A stretch of DNA of 64,000 nucleotides, from positions 65,825,431-65,889,430 of the forward strand of contig OZ024869.1 in NCBI GenBank assembly GCA_964017185.1. The letters are read 5' to 3'. Origin of the DNA: Rugalucina vietnamica (lineage: Eukaryota; Mollusca; Bivalvia; Lucinida; Lucinidae). Made by a program: the position numbers and the translations under genes. Positions within the stretch are counted from its first letter, which is position 1; each line of letters opens with the position of its first letter. Below, piece after piece: positions 10,239-23,905 of the stretch. The notes beneath the pieces are model-generated. The model ran no database searches. It was not told the origin of the DNA and saw only the letters and a program-made list of their open reading frames with translations.

Positions 10239-12528
10239 CTGCAAAAATCTTCAACTTAGATAACACCATAGAGTAATCTTTTAGGAAACATATCCACATT
10301 AGACATGTATTCAGATAGCGATATTGAGTTTTGAAGGGATAGGAAAAGGTGAAATAGAATCAGTTATACATATGATACATGTAATCCATGCCCTTGTTGC
10401 CGCTACCTGCATTGCATTCACTGGAAAAACGGCAGATTTAACCTAAAATATAAGCAATTAGTCAAATGCAAATCACGTTCATACCGTTGATTGAATATGA
10501 GCCGCGATACGAACCCTAAAGTTTTGAAACGTCTGTTTTCTAGTTGTAACGGTGCAGTCTTTTATCATAGAAAACACAGTATCCGGCCCTAATAGACATT
10601 TGCAAATTAAGAAGGTGACGAATACGGACATCGAACTTCGGTCAACTCAAGCTAAAATTCAGGGTCGTTTCAAAAAGAACACTTAAAGACACATTTTGCA
10701 TTGCATAACACCCTAATGACCTAATGCAGACTACTGATAAGAAATCACAGGTAATGCAAGGGTGGCTTTACAGGTAGGGGCCATGAAAGGGAACCTAAAG
10801 TCAATACCTGTGAATTATGTATTGTATAACAGAGATTGTATTTTTATCTATTATCATCATTTTGGTAATTTAGATGATCTGTCCCTTTGGGTCTAATTCA
10901 GAAATAAAGAATATTGCAAATTTATTTATTTATTTATTTATTTACTTACTTTTTTCAACAAAGCATGCACATTGAATAATTGGCATGCATTTGAAAGTCT
11001 TGTGTCTAACAGCACTGTCACAGTTTAGGAGGTTCCTTCATGCAGTTTGTACAGTTTGCTTGTTACATGAATGAATGTTGCATGAATAATTGAAAAGGAA
11101 AACTGTCATTAAACAAATTAACATTGAAACAAGGATTTTCACACGTTTTGACAGATACTAAACAAACACAGACTTAGTGGAAGACAGCGAGTACATGAAA
11201 TTATGTTGGTTTGTTGAAGGTGTGAAAAACAGATGACTTCATCAATGTAATACACTTTAATGACACTTCATTCATTTTTAGTTATACCTTTAGCGTGACA
11301 CATCCCTCTGAGATTTATGACACAAATGTTTGGATATCATTCTAGTGATACAAAAACGGAACCTATATGTGCAGTGTGACATGCACATTTATTTCTATTT
11401 GGAATATGGATATTATTATAATAATTTATTCCAAAACATTTCTTCAGTTTTATCTTTTTTAGAAAGCACATCAGCATTCAATGATTCAATGAATTGTTGA
11501 GAAAATGATCAATGGTTTAGGCCTACTCTTTCTGACATAGAATTTAGGTTGTGCTTCAGCATTGGCTCAATTCAGAAAATTAGATGATTTCAAAACCGAA
11601 AATCAGAATAGAAACTATAAGAAAATAAAAGAGGTTCTAAAATTTCATTTTAGACACCTCTCAATTATATTTAAAGTTCCCTTCAAGTGGCCCCATCAAG
11701 GCAGAGGCCAGTGACCCCATAATCACTTAGATAAGATAAGCCGTTGATGTGCGCTATGCCTCTTGGACTGTTTATTAGGGGTCATTAGTCCAGGCCAACC
11801 CAGGTAAAGAAGCAGCAAACTGTGTCTTTAAAAGTAGTGACATTCTTCTTTATCAATTGAACAAATACGTACACATATTAACTCGACTCCCCTGTCTCCA
11901 CTAAACATCGCCTGAGTGTTGTTTCTTATTATATACAGGTAATTCAAAGAAGCGTGGTAATAAAACTGTACCATTTTTCGCAAGGATAGAAAAAAAACGA
12001 TAAATTATATAATCAGTACCGACGCATTTTGTATTTGGGATAGCGTTTTACATTGCAATAAGCAAAACATTAAAGTACAGCAGTACATAAATGTACGCCT
12101 CGCCAGTAAACCCTAAAACGCGGATTTGTCAATAACCGTGTCCATTAATCTTTCAAGGTCTGTAATTCTGTTGTTGTGTTTGTGTTTCAATATACTGACC
12201 ACATCATCGAACACATTAGGTATCTTTAGCTATTTAAACAGCGCCGGGGTTGATCAGACTTCATTTCCCATATGGAAACGCCCAATGCACTTTTGCTATG
12301 AGGCAGATGAAATAAAATATATGTCGACTATCGAAAAGCATTCCACATGTTAAGGGTTAACAATGAAGACATTTGTCGCAGTGACGGTCACAACTCATGT
12401 TTCTATGCAGTGCATTATGATTTTACGATGAAGATTCTCTTTTTGATATTATGTACCAACATACACAATTATTTACTACACGAGGGTATGTTTTGGGCCA
12501 ATACACAGTTTGCTACTCCGATAGTATA
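10239..12528. other. Geneless stretch upstream of sulfotransferase 1
   Basis: Holds a short ATTT run at 10920-10945 and otherwise unremarkable AT-rich DNA. The missing first exon of sulfotransferase 1 may lie here or further upstream; none could be chosen. Confidence 0.4.
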
Positions 12529-12529
12529 C

Positions 12530-12684
12530 TGTGTATGTACAGATTATGTCCGTATGTCAGGTCTGAAGACTAGGTTCCCTTGTTGTCATGGGACCTCACC
12601 CGAAAGGTCTGGGCAAGCCCGGGATCAAACCTGCGACTCGTGGTTTACAATACGGGTGGCTTAACCGCTGCGCTACGGGGGTTT
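12530..12684 (-). repeat. tRNA-derived SINE
   Basis: On the minus strand from 12681: GTAGCGCAGCGGTTAAG matches a pol III A box, and GCAGGTTTGATCCC about 40 nt later matches a B box. These head an unrelated body that runs to about 12530. This is the usual layout of a tRNA-derived SINE rather than a tRNA gene, because no anticodon arm or acceptor stem pairs properly. Confidence 0.65.
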
Positions 12685-13206
12685 CCGATAGTAAACTGTG
12701 AACTAAAGGGGTTTATATACTGACTGACAAAAGAAACGTTACATCCCAAAAGTGTGTTTTATTGCACATAAGTAAAACTATGCCACATTTATCTTGTTTC
12801 ACAAGACATCCCAACTTTTACACATGTACAATGTCAAACGAGGTGGCCCGAGTCCTGAAGAACTCAACATGAGCATGATAAATGCGTATAAAAGCACGAT
12901 TATCACAATTTTGTTTGCACGAAAAGCAACATTTGATTATTTTTACATGGATCCAAAGTACCATTGATGATAAAACGTGCTACACTTAAGTTTTTGCAAG
13001 TTGACTCTTCGTCCTTCCGTCCTTTCGCATCCGTCCCCGTGTCCCCTTATAGAAGTATGTACCTTGTGTGCGCAACTCCGCCTACAGCTTTATTCCATTT
13101 TTTCAAAACTTTACAGATGTCTTGACCATGGTTTGAAGTTGTGCATATACATGTAAACCTAAGACTAATTTTGTAACTTTTTTCGCAGTTTGAATTTAGT
13201 CGTTTT

Positions 13207-14690
13207 TAGCTCACCTGAGCCGAAAGCTCACAAGGTGAGCTTATAGGATGGCCATGCTCCGTCGTCCGTCCGTCCGTCGTCGTCCGTCCGTCGTCCGTCC
13301 ACAATTTCAAAGATCTTCTCCTCTGAAACCGCTTGGCCAATCAAAGCCAAACGTCATGTGCAGCATCCTTAGGAAGGGGGAACGAAAGTTTACATAAATG
13401 ATCTAAATCACATGACCAAGATGGTCGCCATGGCTATAAATAGCAAAAACCTTAAAATCTTCTTCTCCGGAAAATAGCCTATGATTTTGAAACTTGGCAT
13501 GAAGCATCAGGTTGAGGAGCTCTACAATGTTCATATAAATCATGACCCTGGAATGACCTTGACCTATTTTTACGGCAAGGTCAACATAGGTGGCCCATGC
13601 ATTTGAATGGGGAAAATTGTCAAAATGTCATTTGAGGGGAAAAACTTTATGGAAATGGGCAAATGGACTGAAGATTTATGATTCTGAAAACAAATTGGTC
13701 TCCAGGGGCAGGTCTGTTCAAAATGTTCAAAGATCTTCTTATCTGAAACCGCTTGGCCAATCAAAGCCAAACTTATGAGGCATCGTTAGGAAGGGGCAAT
13801 GAAAGTTTATATAAATGGTCAAAGTCACATGACCAACATGGCCGCCATGGATATAAATAGCAAAAACCTTCAAAAAAACCTTCTTCTCCAGAACCAGAAG
13901 GCCTATGATTTTGAAACTTGGCACGAAGCATCAGGCAATGGAGCTCTAAAAAGTTTATATAAATCATAACCCTTGAATAACCTTGACCTATTTTAAGGCA
14001 GGGTCAACATAGGTCGCCGATGCATTTGAAAGGGGAAATTTGTTAAGATATAATTTGAGGGGCAAAACTTGCAAGAAATGGGCAGATAGACAGAATATTT
14101 ATGTTTATGAAAAACGTTTGTCCCTTTGGGGTGTCTGCCCTTGCCCCAGGGCTATATACACGTACGTGACCATAATATACAAACATCATCTGCTCTGAAA
14201 CCGCTAGTCCAATCAAAGCCAAACTTTATGTGGAGGATCATTAAGAAGTGGCAATGAAAGTGTATATAAATGGTCAAGGTCACATGACCAAGATGGCTGC
14301 CAGGGCTATAAATAACAAAACCCTTTAAAATCTTCTTCTCCAAAACCAGAAGGCCTATGATTTTGAAACTTGGCATGAAGCATCAGGCAATGGAGCTCTA
14401 CAAATTTTATATAAATCATGACCCTTGGATGACCTTGACCTTTTTTACGGCAAGGTCAACTTAGGTGGCCCATGTACTTGAATGGGAAACATTGTTAAAA
14501 TGTCATTTGAAGGACAAAACTTGCAGTAAATTAGCAAATGGACTTAAGTTTTATGATTTGAAAAAAAATTCGACTCCAGGGGTTGCTTTGATCCGGCCCT
14601 GGGTTAATAAACAGTCAAACAAATTTATTGTATATATCTCGGGTTTCATGTGAGCGTTTACAGGACCACTGGTCCTCTGGTTTTGTCAGT
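13207..14690 (+). repeat. Bivalve GCTCACCTGAGC repeat with three tandem internal units
   Basis: Starts TTAGCTCACCTGAGCCGAAA, followed by a GTCCGTCCGTC run, and ends with ACAGGACCACTGGTCC. A unit starting CAAAGATCTTCTCCTCTG and containing GGCCAATCAAAGCC recurs at about 13308, 13728 and 14185, a period near 420-460 bp. Open frames here are repeat shadows. Confidence 0.8.
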
Positions 14691-15898
14691 TTGACTGTAA
14701 AAATGATTGCATAGTGGGTACATTGTGTGCACATGTCCTCCTACCGTTTTACGCTTTATTCTCATGAAACTGACATGAGTAGCCAGTCTCGTTTTTGTAC
14801 ATTCGAGGGAAGATCCAAAATAACATGAACTTCTGCTGATACTTCAAAACACGTAGATAAATTTTAGAAAATTGTATATTGCGATAAATCAGAACAATCG
14901 CTTATTATATAAAGATAAGATAAATGAACTACACATCTCATAAGTATCGCGAACACGTCACGCAGTTTTAAAATCATGGTGACGCATAGGCGGTGCACGC
15001 GAATTTTCGGTCGTGTCTTATGTCATCCATGTCTTGATAAAATGTAAAATATGCATGTGCTTCGCGCCAAACTTAGCCCAGTAAAAGCATGGTGTTTAGG
15101 TAATGTTGTATCTAAGATTCACCAAATTTGAGTTATGCGTTTTTGAAATACTAATATCAGTTGTGCGTTTTTTTTCAGTGCATTTAACGTTAAAAACGTC
15201 GTCGCCAGACACAGCTTAAATCTATGCGTTAACTAAACTTGCCGCGATTTTTGAAAGCGCCAACATAAAGAACGCAAATGTAGACAAAACGGGAACATTT
15301 AATGAATAAATCGGTTGTGTAAAAATATTCCCGTTGTGACTCTGGCGATAAAATAGCATAACTAAGATGGAACAAGAAACAAAAATAACGCGATATTTTT
15401 TACGTAAATGCGTAATGCGCTGGCCGCATGCAGGCGGCTGACGATGAGGCGATTTGTGTAGCAATATAATGCGTGAATTTGTTTTGAGTTTTTGATACTG
15501 ACGGAAAATTTGCAAATCAATTTGCACAATCATTAAAAATCTATTATCTATGGTACATGTACATGTTGAATAGATGGCCATGAGCTTTGAGAGGGTGTTT
15601 AGACCAAAATAAATAAAAACGTCAGCGATGTAACGAAATCAAAGGTGGCGTGCACCGAGTAGACCATAGTGACCTTTTTGTTATTGCTGTAGATTTTTAA
15701 CGTGTCATTATTTTTTCATGATATTTCGCCACTATACTCTAGAGATATTCCGAATTATGTTCATGCTATTTTATAAGCATTTGATCGAGCTATATAGAAG
15801 CTACAGCAAAAGACTACGTTATTTTGGATCATCCCCGTAAAACACCATAGTGTGACTTAGTTAACTGTTTATAACATCAGGAAAACATGTCCGTGAAA
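14691..15898. other. Geneless stretch
   Basis: No family was recognised. A minus frame at 15222-15581 is open for 119 codons but has no domain and no good splice sites, so it is not called. Confidence 0.4.
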
Positions 15899-15956
15899 TG
15901 TATACCCCCTTAAACCCCACTTTTACATAGCAAAACTGGGGTTTGCAGGGGTATAC
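15899..15956. repeat. Short palindrome
   Basis: TATACCCCCTTAAACCCCAC is matched by the inverse of TGGGGTTTGCAGGGGTATA, leaving a short loop. Confidence 0.65.
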
Positions 15957-15961
15957 ATATC

Positions 15962-16078
15962 TTTTTATATTTTTGCTCCAAAACATTGATTGGAGGTACT
16001 CGTTAGAACCGCCTCGGGGAGGCGGTTCTAATGTTTACCGCCAATCTATGTTTTGAGCAAAAATAATAAAAATATCAA
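15962..16078. repeat. Palindrome with a perfect 24-base centre
   Basis: The centre is AGAACCGCCTC inverted to GAGGCGGTTCT. The outer arms TTTTTGCTCCAAAACATTGATTGG and its inverse continue the palindrome with mismatches to about 117 bp. It is most likely a hairpin MITE; it is not a bacterial terminator. Confidence 0.7.
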
Positions 16079-16852
16079 AATTTTTCTAATTTTCATTTTT
16101 TACAATTTTAAAAATCTGTATATATTGCGTGGGCAACACCGGCACTTGATTAAGATCTGGGAGGTCACGCAAAACTTGTCTAAGCTCACTACATTGGATT
16201 ATGCCATTAACAGGGCGGGGTTGCAAACGGTGAAACAATGACGGCAAACTTGCTTTTCCGCCGTCGGATCAGTTGCAGGACAGCTTAACGTCCATTTGTT
16301 GCGGATGGTATACACCGAAGAAGTCGTTGTGTACATGTATACCAGATACTGATTTTTTTAAACGTGAAATGAGGGTTTCGTCAAGCAAAATCCAGTAAAT
16401 GTCAACTATCTGAGATGGAAAATTTGCTATGGAAGTTCAATACAAGTAGCGTTTCTGTTGTCAGTCTGTACGTAGCATGTACAGTGTGGTGTACGTGGTT
16501 TGTTCATAAATAACATATACGTTTGCTGTAAAACGCTCACTGAGCAAAGCATGGTACTGAAACATGTATCATGTTGTTTCGGAATTCACGTGTAATCCGA
16601 GAACCAAATTTAATCGTGATAACATTGTTACTATAGGCACACGAGCTGTTTATTTTACGATGGTAACGGTCACCCGGGGCACTCCGTTTTTCCACCTCCT
16701 TTGTATGTATGTTGATAATCAACACATTTGCTTGAAATTCAGCGTCATTACAACGTCAGCTGAAAAGGCGACGTCATTTGGCAACTGCATTCGAAAGTAA
16801 ACAACCTTTTAAGTTCCTCGGAGCCAACGTCAAAACGTACTTTTTTGCGGCA

Positions 16853-17224
16853 ATGGATCGCCTTGAAAACCGTGCAGTAATCGAATTTTGTCGAGATCCC
16901 TGGAAAACACCAACAAAAGCGTGCAAAATGATTACAGTAGCACGAAGTAAGACTTCTGTCAGTCACACATTGGTCTTTTAGTGGTATAAAAGGTTTCAGC
17001 AGTGTGGAGATTTGATTCTAAAGCAGTCGGTTCGAGAGCGGAAATCAATTGTCACAGAAAACACGTTGACGTCGATTTGTGACGCACTGAATGGTGAGAG
17101 ACGATTGACTGTTCGTGCCCTGTCCGAAAGGTTCGATATGAGTATTGGAGCTGTCTACAAAGTGTTGACAAAACAGTTAAACATGACAAAGGTGCATAAT
17201 GGTGACTACTTCGAGAAGAAATGA
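16853..17224 (+). pseudogene. Mariner-like transposase, N-terminal half, with one internal stop
   Basis: From ATG at 16853 the frame reads through a paired helix-turn-helix of the Mos1/HTH_48 kind. VSHTLVF, then a TAG at 16979-16981 where the family has Glu, is followed by WYKRFQQCGD. Next come ERRLTVRALSERFDMSIGAV and YKVLTKQLNMTKV, the second DNA-binding motif. The frame stops at 17222. Further on, PRGHGTCCL and neighbours in shifting frames may be the eroded catalytic part with its YSPDL box. Mariner transposases cut and paste DNA at TA targets; this copy is dead. Terminal repeats were not identified. Confidence 0.7.
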
Positions 17225-20189
17225 ACACATCAATAACAGTTCTTCGTCAATCAAAGCTCATGATGTAGTTGACGTCGCATTACTCAGTCGACGTGCCCCG
17301 CGGTCATGGCACTTGCTGTCTTTAGGAGCCTGGAACTTTCCTAAAACTCATCGGATCTACACCAAACTTGGCCACACGACGGCGAATTGATACGGAAATT
17401 TGCAGATATTATTTTATTTTGGAGTTTTATTATCACATTTTAAAGTAATCAAGCTAGTTTACGTTATTTATGAAAATCCCTCGTACATTTACTCCAGTGA
17501 TTGTTCGAGGGTTCACTGTATGAACCTTTTGAAAAGCTAAGATTAGGCGACTTGACGGAAACGAATGGTTCTGTCATCCATTTGCACGTCAAACATTCAA
17601 ATATTTCAAAAGAGGTTCAAATAATGCAAATTTTCCGTTTTAAACTTTGTGACGAATTTTTAGTTTCTATAGAGAAACATATTTTCCAAATAAATTGCTG
17701 CATGAAAACACTTAAAGTAAAAAAAAATAAATAAAGAAAGAACGAAATAAAATTCGGGCTTTTTTTCAAAGTTACTTTCATAATACTGAATAAAAACTTA
17801 AGATATGCATTGATAAAAAGGCTATCTAATTTCTGTAAAATTTTCGAAATTTTTACAAAGCTTCACTTTTTCTGCAATATCTTGGATAAAATGTCAAATT
17901 AAGCCTTCAGCCACACTTGGGTAAATATGTTTCTAACAGCCATGATAAATTTGCATGTTTAGATGGTTGCGAGGAAGATTGGCCATGTCAACCGAGCTAC
18001 CCTCTTTAATTAAAGTTACTACTTTTAGACTGGTAACTATTCGTCAGGGGACAGCTAGAAATCATTTTTGGGAGGCCGGAATGTTAATGCAAAGTTCTAT
18101 ATTGGACATTGTTCAGTAACCTTTGCAGAATAATATCTGCCCTGTCTACACTCCAGCAAATGGCTTATATGCAAATTACAGAGGTCAAAGGTCATCAAGT
18201 GCATTTTTATTTCAAAAGTTAAATTTTGATAAAACAATGGCTTTTTTCTTCATTTTTTCTGCATTGATTTTAAATAAAGCAATAAAAGAAGTCTTCATGC
18301 ATTGGATTAGATGTTTATAAGTGTTTATAAGTTACAAATGATGCATACCCGGGTTTGGATATAAAATCAAAGTACTGAAAGTACCCAAATTTTACGAAGT
18401 AGACTTGCGTTTGTCATCTTTGTGTCTATTGGGAGAAAACGCATCGTGAAATATTAGCTTTTTTTAGCAATACTTACAAACAATTAAGATATAAACACAA
18501 AAAGCTGTGTAAGTCCTTCATCACAAGTGTATATGTATTGCAAAATTATTTACTCATTGCAATATCAGCAATTTCATGTAAATCATAATTGTCCGTTTTG
18601 CACCGTTGAAACTTTTTTTCTGATATTTTAAAGATAATAAAGGTAGAATCAAGGATATCTGTTTCTAGCATTGTTTGTTTCTCTTTTTGTATTTTGAAGA
18701 GATCACCTTTTGTACCATGTTTGAGTTACCTTTGTAAAAGGTATTGAGAAAAAAAAAATGTATACATTATGTATCACATGAACAGTATATCGCCGTTACA
18801 CTATATGTGACATTATCACAATAATAACTTAAGCCTCCTTAGATGGTACATGTAGGTTTCCATGATAGGTAGACGGGATGAATGTGTCAGTGTTGAATTA
18901 CCCCACCCACTGGGTTTTAGTGTCAACAACCCAAAATATTTATTGCAACAAGGATTTGTGAATTATTTCACCTATCAATCGTTCAGTCATTACAATGATA
19001 TGTAGTTGCAACAGAAAGGTTGATGTCTTGAAATTCTTTAATAGTGCTACTTGCTGCAGTATCTAGTCAGAGAACAAATACTTTATTTGATTGGTAGCGT
19101 GTCTGATTCCCAACGAAGCACACCTGCCGTTGAAGCTCACGTCGGGTGCTTTTCAAGAAACTGTTTCTATTGCTTTTGTTTCCCTTTCTGATCCTCGAAG
19201 AGCATTTGTCAGTAATTGGTGAAATAAATGTGCATTGAATGTAATGGTATGAACCTGCCTAGAAAGGCTAGTCTAGACACGGTGTGGCTTCAGTAACTAA
19301 CTTTCCCGCCATGCCCTTAGATTTTATCCGTAGAGGCAAAGCATGAAATTAAAGGAATAAAGTGACTGAATTTTTTAAGTCGTAAGTACAAACTCGTGTT
19401 GCACATAGGCTTCAACGAATCCGGTATATGTTGATATTCAGACATGGACCCCAAAAAGTGTCATCTCATGCAGGAACCCAATCAAGACAAGTTCAGTGTG
19501 TCATATGGTCATTGCCTTTGTTGAAGACCTATTTGTTGGTTTTAGCGATATATATTCTGCTGCACAAATGAGTAAAATGAGACCAAGACGCAAGCAATGG
19601 CCACATAGCAGTGTTGCATGCTCAACACTACTTGCAAGATAGAGACCCATAATCTCTTCAGCAGGCTTGGAAATGTGCTAACAACAGGCACAATATATAT
19701 TCCACCCCTCAAACGTAAACAGCAGTTTCCCAATGGTTGATCAGCACGTCGTTGATGCAGGATGCCACTGACATGGTCTATGTAAACGACATAGAAGCAA
19801 GACAGGTCCGATGTGGACTAAGCCTCGAAACACCTGCTACAGCTCTGATGCTTAGAATCTTACTGTTACACCCAGCCCTATATATGTTGTAAAGTCGCAA
19901 GGTATATGATATCTCCAAGAACACTCATTTCCGAACAAATAATCCAATGTGGGGTAAGTTGCTCGCTTCTATGTATGTCAGACATAGCTTGTGTATACTG
20001 AATGCGTGTGCATTATTTTGACACTACATGTGCTTCATTACAGCCGACTCTTACCCTTGCTGTCAGAACTACCTAATGGTACTATTGTGTATGTACCTAA
20101 CAGCCCTACATGTCAAAACAGCCGTCATAATAAAATAAAACAGCAGTGAGCATATTCATGAGACAAAAATGGGCCATACCGCGCTTTCG
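17225..20189. other. Geneless stretch after the mariner relic
   Basis: Probable eroded transposon to about 17390, then AT-rich DNA. The segment around 19750-19880 stays open for 42 codons on + but shows no recognisable domain. Confidence 0.35.
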
Positions 20190-20645
20190 GCTTCTCAAGC
20201 TTTTAGTGGCCCTTTAGATTTGGCAACATGGAGTAAAAGAGAATTACTATAATTTTGCATCTTTCCACAGGGTAGTCGATACAAAGACTAGTATAATAGT
20301 CCAAATGAGACCAAATATATTGAACTTTGGTTAGAGAATGAATCTAAATCGTTAATAATCTTCTGATTTCTTAGAATACCCTCGCTGATCTCAAAGGACC
20401 AAAAGGAAAATATTATCGGCAATATGGATGATTTATGGGGAGACTTTTAGGGCCGCTACACAGAGCAACACAAGCTGCAGTAATAACAATAAAAATAAAA
20501 CTGAGATACTTAAAGAGCAGGGAACATATTCATGAGAAAAATATGGGACATACAGCGGTTTCGGCAACTCAAGCCTCTTCAGTGACCCTTAAGATTTGAC
20601 AACATGGAGCCAAAGAGAGTTACTGTCATTTGCATCTTTCAACAG
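20150..20645. repeat. Direct duplication of about 130 bp
   Basis: A unit with CATATTCATGAGA, TTTCGGC, TCTCAAGC and CAACATGGAG occurs near 20145-20280 and again near 20520-20655. Related pieces with AAACTGAGAT and CTCTTAAAGGATC recur inverted near 5265 and 52785. Confidence 0.5.
20375..20455 (-). repeat. Dispersed repeat (TCTCCCCGTACATCATCC family)
   Basis: Copies occur here, at 25868-25945, at 52246-52322 and at 55433-55507. They share TCTCCCCGTAC, ATAGTGCAGATTATATTTT and GAGATCA blocks. The class is unknown. Confidence 0.5.
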
Positions 20646-20655
20646 GGTAGTCCAT

Positions 20656-23318
20656 TAAGCTGAACTACAATGGCCACACAAATTTCACGATAGAAATTAT
20701 CCTATAAGCGACAATATCTTGACCCAGCTACTTTATCAGAACCTCTAATATTGAGGGCCTTTCTGTATACCTATTCTCTAGTGTTGTTTTCCCGCCCGTG
20801 GCATTGTTATGCCTCAATCAATTCCACCCAATTTCCGTCTTAAACCTACAGAAATACCCTCAACACCAGCCCATGTAAAGTAACATCACAGTTCATGTGC
20901 TACAAAGTAAGCTTTGGGTTTATTGCCTCTGAGCTGTATTAAGGGATTTGTGAGCTATCAAAATAATCGTATTATATTATCTAAAATGTTGAGACACTAG
21001 TGATATCAGAAACACAGTAACCAGTTTATCGTTGATGATTGTTTCTTGAGAGCAACTTACTTACACTTGTTCCTGGCATGGACATACTGAGTGTTTAAAT
21101 GATTGTTTACATATTGCTCTATAGCATAAGAGTCAAATGCCTCTTAGAAGGAAAGAAATCATGCATCGATGGGCTGGGTAATGTATTGAATAACTTGTGC
21201 CTGGCCGGCTTTTACTATCAAATGTCATTATATACACAGGACCAATGAGCACTTCCTCAGTTTAAGTGACACTGCAGAACAGGTAAGTTGCAGAATTAGA
21301 ATCTTCTGGTAAACACTATTGTATGGATTAAATTCCAAAACATGCGATATGACGAATTTTCAATGGGCAGTAATTTTAATAGAATGGATGAACCCCTGCT
21401 CGCTCATTTTCAGTAGGTATGCCCTGAATATCTGGTAACATTTGTTTGTTTGATTAGATAATTTACGCCCAATTCAAAGCTATGGTCACGTCGGGACATT
21501 TCCTCAATTTTATGGGAAAATCCATTCGTCTGTAATGTCATTAGGACCCCAATGTTCCATTAATCTTACTGACAAGTATCCAATACAATTATAAATTAAA
21601 TTATAAGCTTAAGTATTTCTTCTTGTTATCAGGAAGATAATTCTAATAATTTGTAAATTTTGATAAAGAAATGCATTCGTTCTGATTCGGAGCGAAATGG
21701 TCCACATTGTAGAACAATTTAAACAATTCGGTACTCATTGACCTTTGACCCCTGTCCTGACCTAAATAATCATTTTCACATCTGAAGACGGGCCTAAATC
21801 AGATTGGGGAAGCAAAATAATATTGACTGCAGAAAATGGTAATCCAGCCTCCAATGTCAGACAAAGTTAAGAATGAGACGCTTTCACTATCAGTACATTT
21901 AGTACTTTGATTATTATTTTCACCAAATTGGTGCCATACAGCAAGCAAATTATCATTTAAAATATATTTTGCAATATTAATCATTAAAATTACACCAAAT
22001 CAGCTTTATTTATGAGCTTTCAGCCATGCATTGCATAAAATATCAAGAGATTTAACAATTTTGCACTCCATGACCTTTGACCTCTGTACTGACGTACACA
22101 GTCAATTTCAAATCTGTAGACAAGCCTCACGCTGTTCCTCAGACATTGGGCAAGCAGAATATCCTTGTCTACATCCATTAACAAGCCGGCCTCCCTGGCC
22201 TCAAAATTCCAGATTGGATTACCAGTCTATTTGAGCTAACTTGCTTAATTTCTTCCTAACCTCGCTAAATAATGTACATTTTGAAGTATTTATAGACCAA
22301 GCAGATAATTATGGCATACACGAGAATATATACATCTGATATATCTGATAAACCTTACATTTTTACCCATATTACCATATTTCTCATCGAATTGCAGAAC
22401 GATTAATTTATAACGTATCGTTTATTTTCAACTTACTGGAAACAGTTGTTATAATGCATTTTATCTTGTGTAGTGCAAAAACGGAAAAAGCAAGTGCTTC
22501 ATTCGCTTCATTCTTAATGTATGCTGAACATAACACGAATAACTTGCAGTTGGCAGTTGTAAAAATTGCATTCCTTATTAAAGTCAGCATAAAAACAGGT
22601 AAAGATGTGTGCATATATTTGCTTAAAAGATTCGTTGAACGAAGGCTAAGTTGTTTGTTTGTTTGTTTGAACTAAGGATAAATGGCCCAACACACTGTTT
22701 CAGTAATGTCGTGACAAAGCTTACGCTTTAGTCTACTAATATTGCTCCAGGACGCAACATAATTCTGTTACTCCGTCCCATGTTGAAAAAACAAAGACAT
22801 GCTGACGAATGTTCATCAGATCACAAAAAAGTGAAGCTTTGTAAAAATTTGGAAACGTATGCAGAAATTTAATTGCCATGTTCTGAATTCATATCTTAAG
22901 TTTAGACAAAGTATTATGAAAATAACTTGGAAAAAGGCCCAACTTTCGTTGGTGCTATAATTTCGTTTGAAGTATAATAATTGTTTAACTGGTGAGAAAA
23001 AAAGTCCCAAATTTTGCTGGTGGGGTTCGAACCCCAAACATTTTGATCACGAGTCATATGCTCCAAATAAATGTGTATGTTATACTTTTGAGACAACCTG
23101 GTATTTTACCCGAAGTTCGATCTCTTCACAAATCTATACTATCCTCTTCGAAATAATTATGCAAACGAACCTACCGACAAGAAATATGATTAGAAAAACT
23201 CCTTTCATCTTAACAGAGGAAATATGCGAAATGCTTGCCATTGTAGCGTTTCCAATTATAAAACATGGATAAGCATATAATTTACTTTATCAGCTGGTTG
23301 CTTAAATGCGAGGCATTT
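20656..23318. other. Geneless stretch
   Basis: Two related segments, near 21735-21830 and 22065-22165, share GACCTTTGACC, CCTGTCCTGACC-like and TCTGNAGACA blocks, suggesting an old tandem duplication. A strong + donor (CAG/GTAAGT) at 21283 follows a 15-codon open stretch; it is too short to call. Confidence 0.35.
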
Positions 23319-23552
23319 GAGCCGCGACGCGAGAAAACCGGGCTTCGGGGTTTCCGACCAGGTCTAGACACAAACCGGCCTGTGCAGTCACAGAAGAAAT
23401 CTAGAATCTTGAATTATTGGATTTAGTAGAAGAGGGATTGTACTATCCGAGTGGCGAAAACAAAGGGGCTGATCAGCTGTGCAGCTACTGCACAGCTGAT
23501 CTGCGTCTTTGTTTTCGCATAGGCAAAAGTCCGGTTTTCTCATGGCGCGGTT
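23319..23552 (+). mobile_element. Hairpin MITE copy 4
   Basis: GAGCCGCGACGCGAG at the left and an eroded GGCGCGGTT at the right, with the core at 23455-23518. Forward orientation. The short open frame that crosses it is translated repeat. Confidence 0.75.
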
Positions 23553-23736
23553 AATTTTAATTAAGACTTCAGGTGGTATTGATAAATTTATGTGCGTAGG
23601 TAGCAACGTCGTTTGTCTAGAATGTATACAAAGAGTTAATTACAAATGCAGACATTATTATACACACGGGATTCCAACCTGAACCTCAGCTACTGCTGTT
23701 GGTCAGAACATTGATGTAGTCATTCGGTTCTCGCGT

Positions 23737-23905
23737 TGAACTAACTAGTCAATGAATCATCACGGAAAACAAATAGATTTTGATATACACTATTATGCTG
23801 AATCAAAAAACGAGGACTCACAGATACAGTACGCTGCCCGGCAATTGGAGATCCCTTGAAAGCCAAACAACATCACTTCTGAAAACGCCGGTTGAAATCC
23901 GGTGA
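23737..23905 (-). repeat. Eroded copy of the retroelement 3' region
   Basis: Contains AACTAGTCAATGAATCATCA, GGACTCACAGAT and GGAGATCCC in the same order as the copies at 53.3 and 58.1 kb. Confidence 0.55.

Noticed and set aside
12840..12950. Hydrophobic minus-strand stretch, considered as the sulfotransferase 1 signal anchor
   Set aside because: There is a stop directly upstream in frame, no usable ATG before the hydrophobic part and no acceptor.
15222..15581. 119-codon minus-strand frame with hydrophobic segments, considered as first exon of sulfotransferase 1
   Set aside because: The only phase-compatible donor (A/GTTTAG) is poor and the membrane segments do not fit a type II anchor.
16007..16030. 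GC hairpin resembling a rho-independent terminator
   Set aside because: The sequence is eukaryotic, and the hairpin is the centre of a larger palindrome.
23005..23060. GGGGTTCGAACCCC, tRNA T-arm-like
   Set aside because: It is a short palindrome without an A box, acceptor stem or anticodon arm; at most a SINE fragment.
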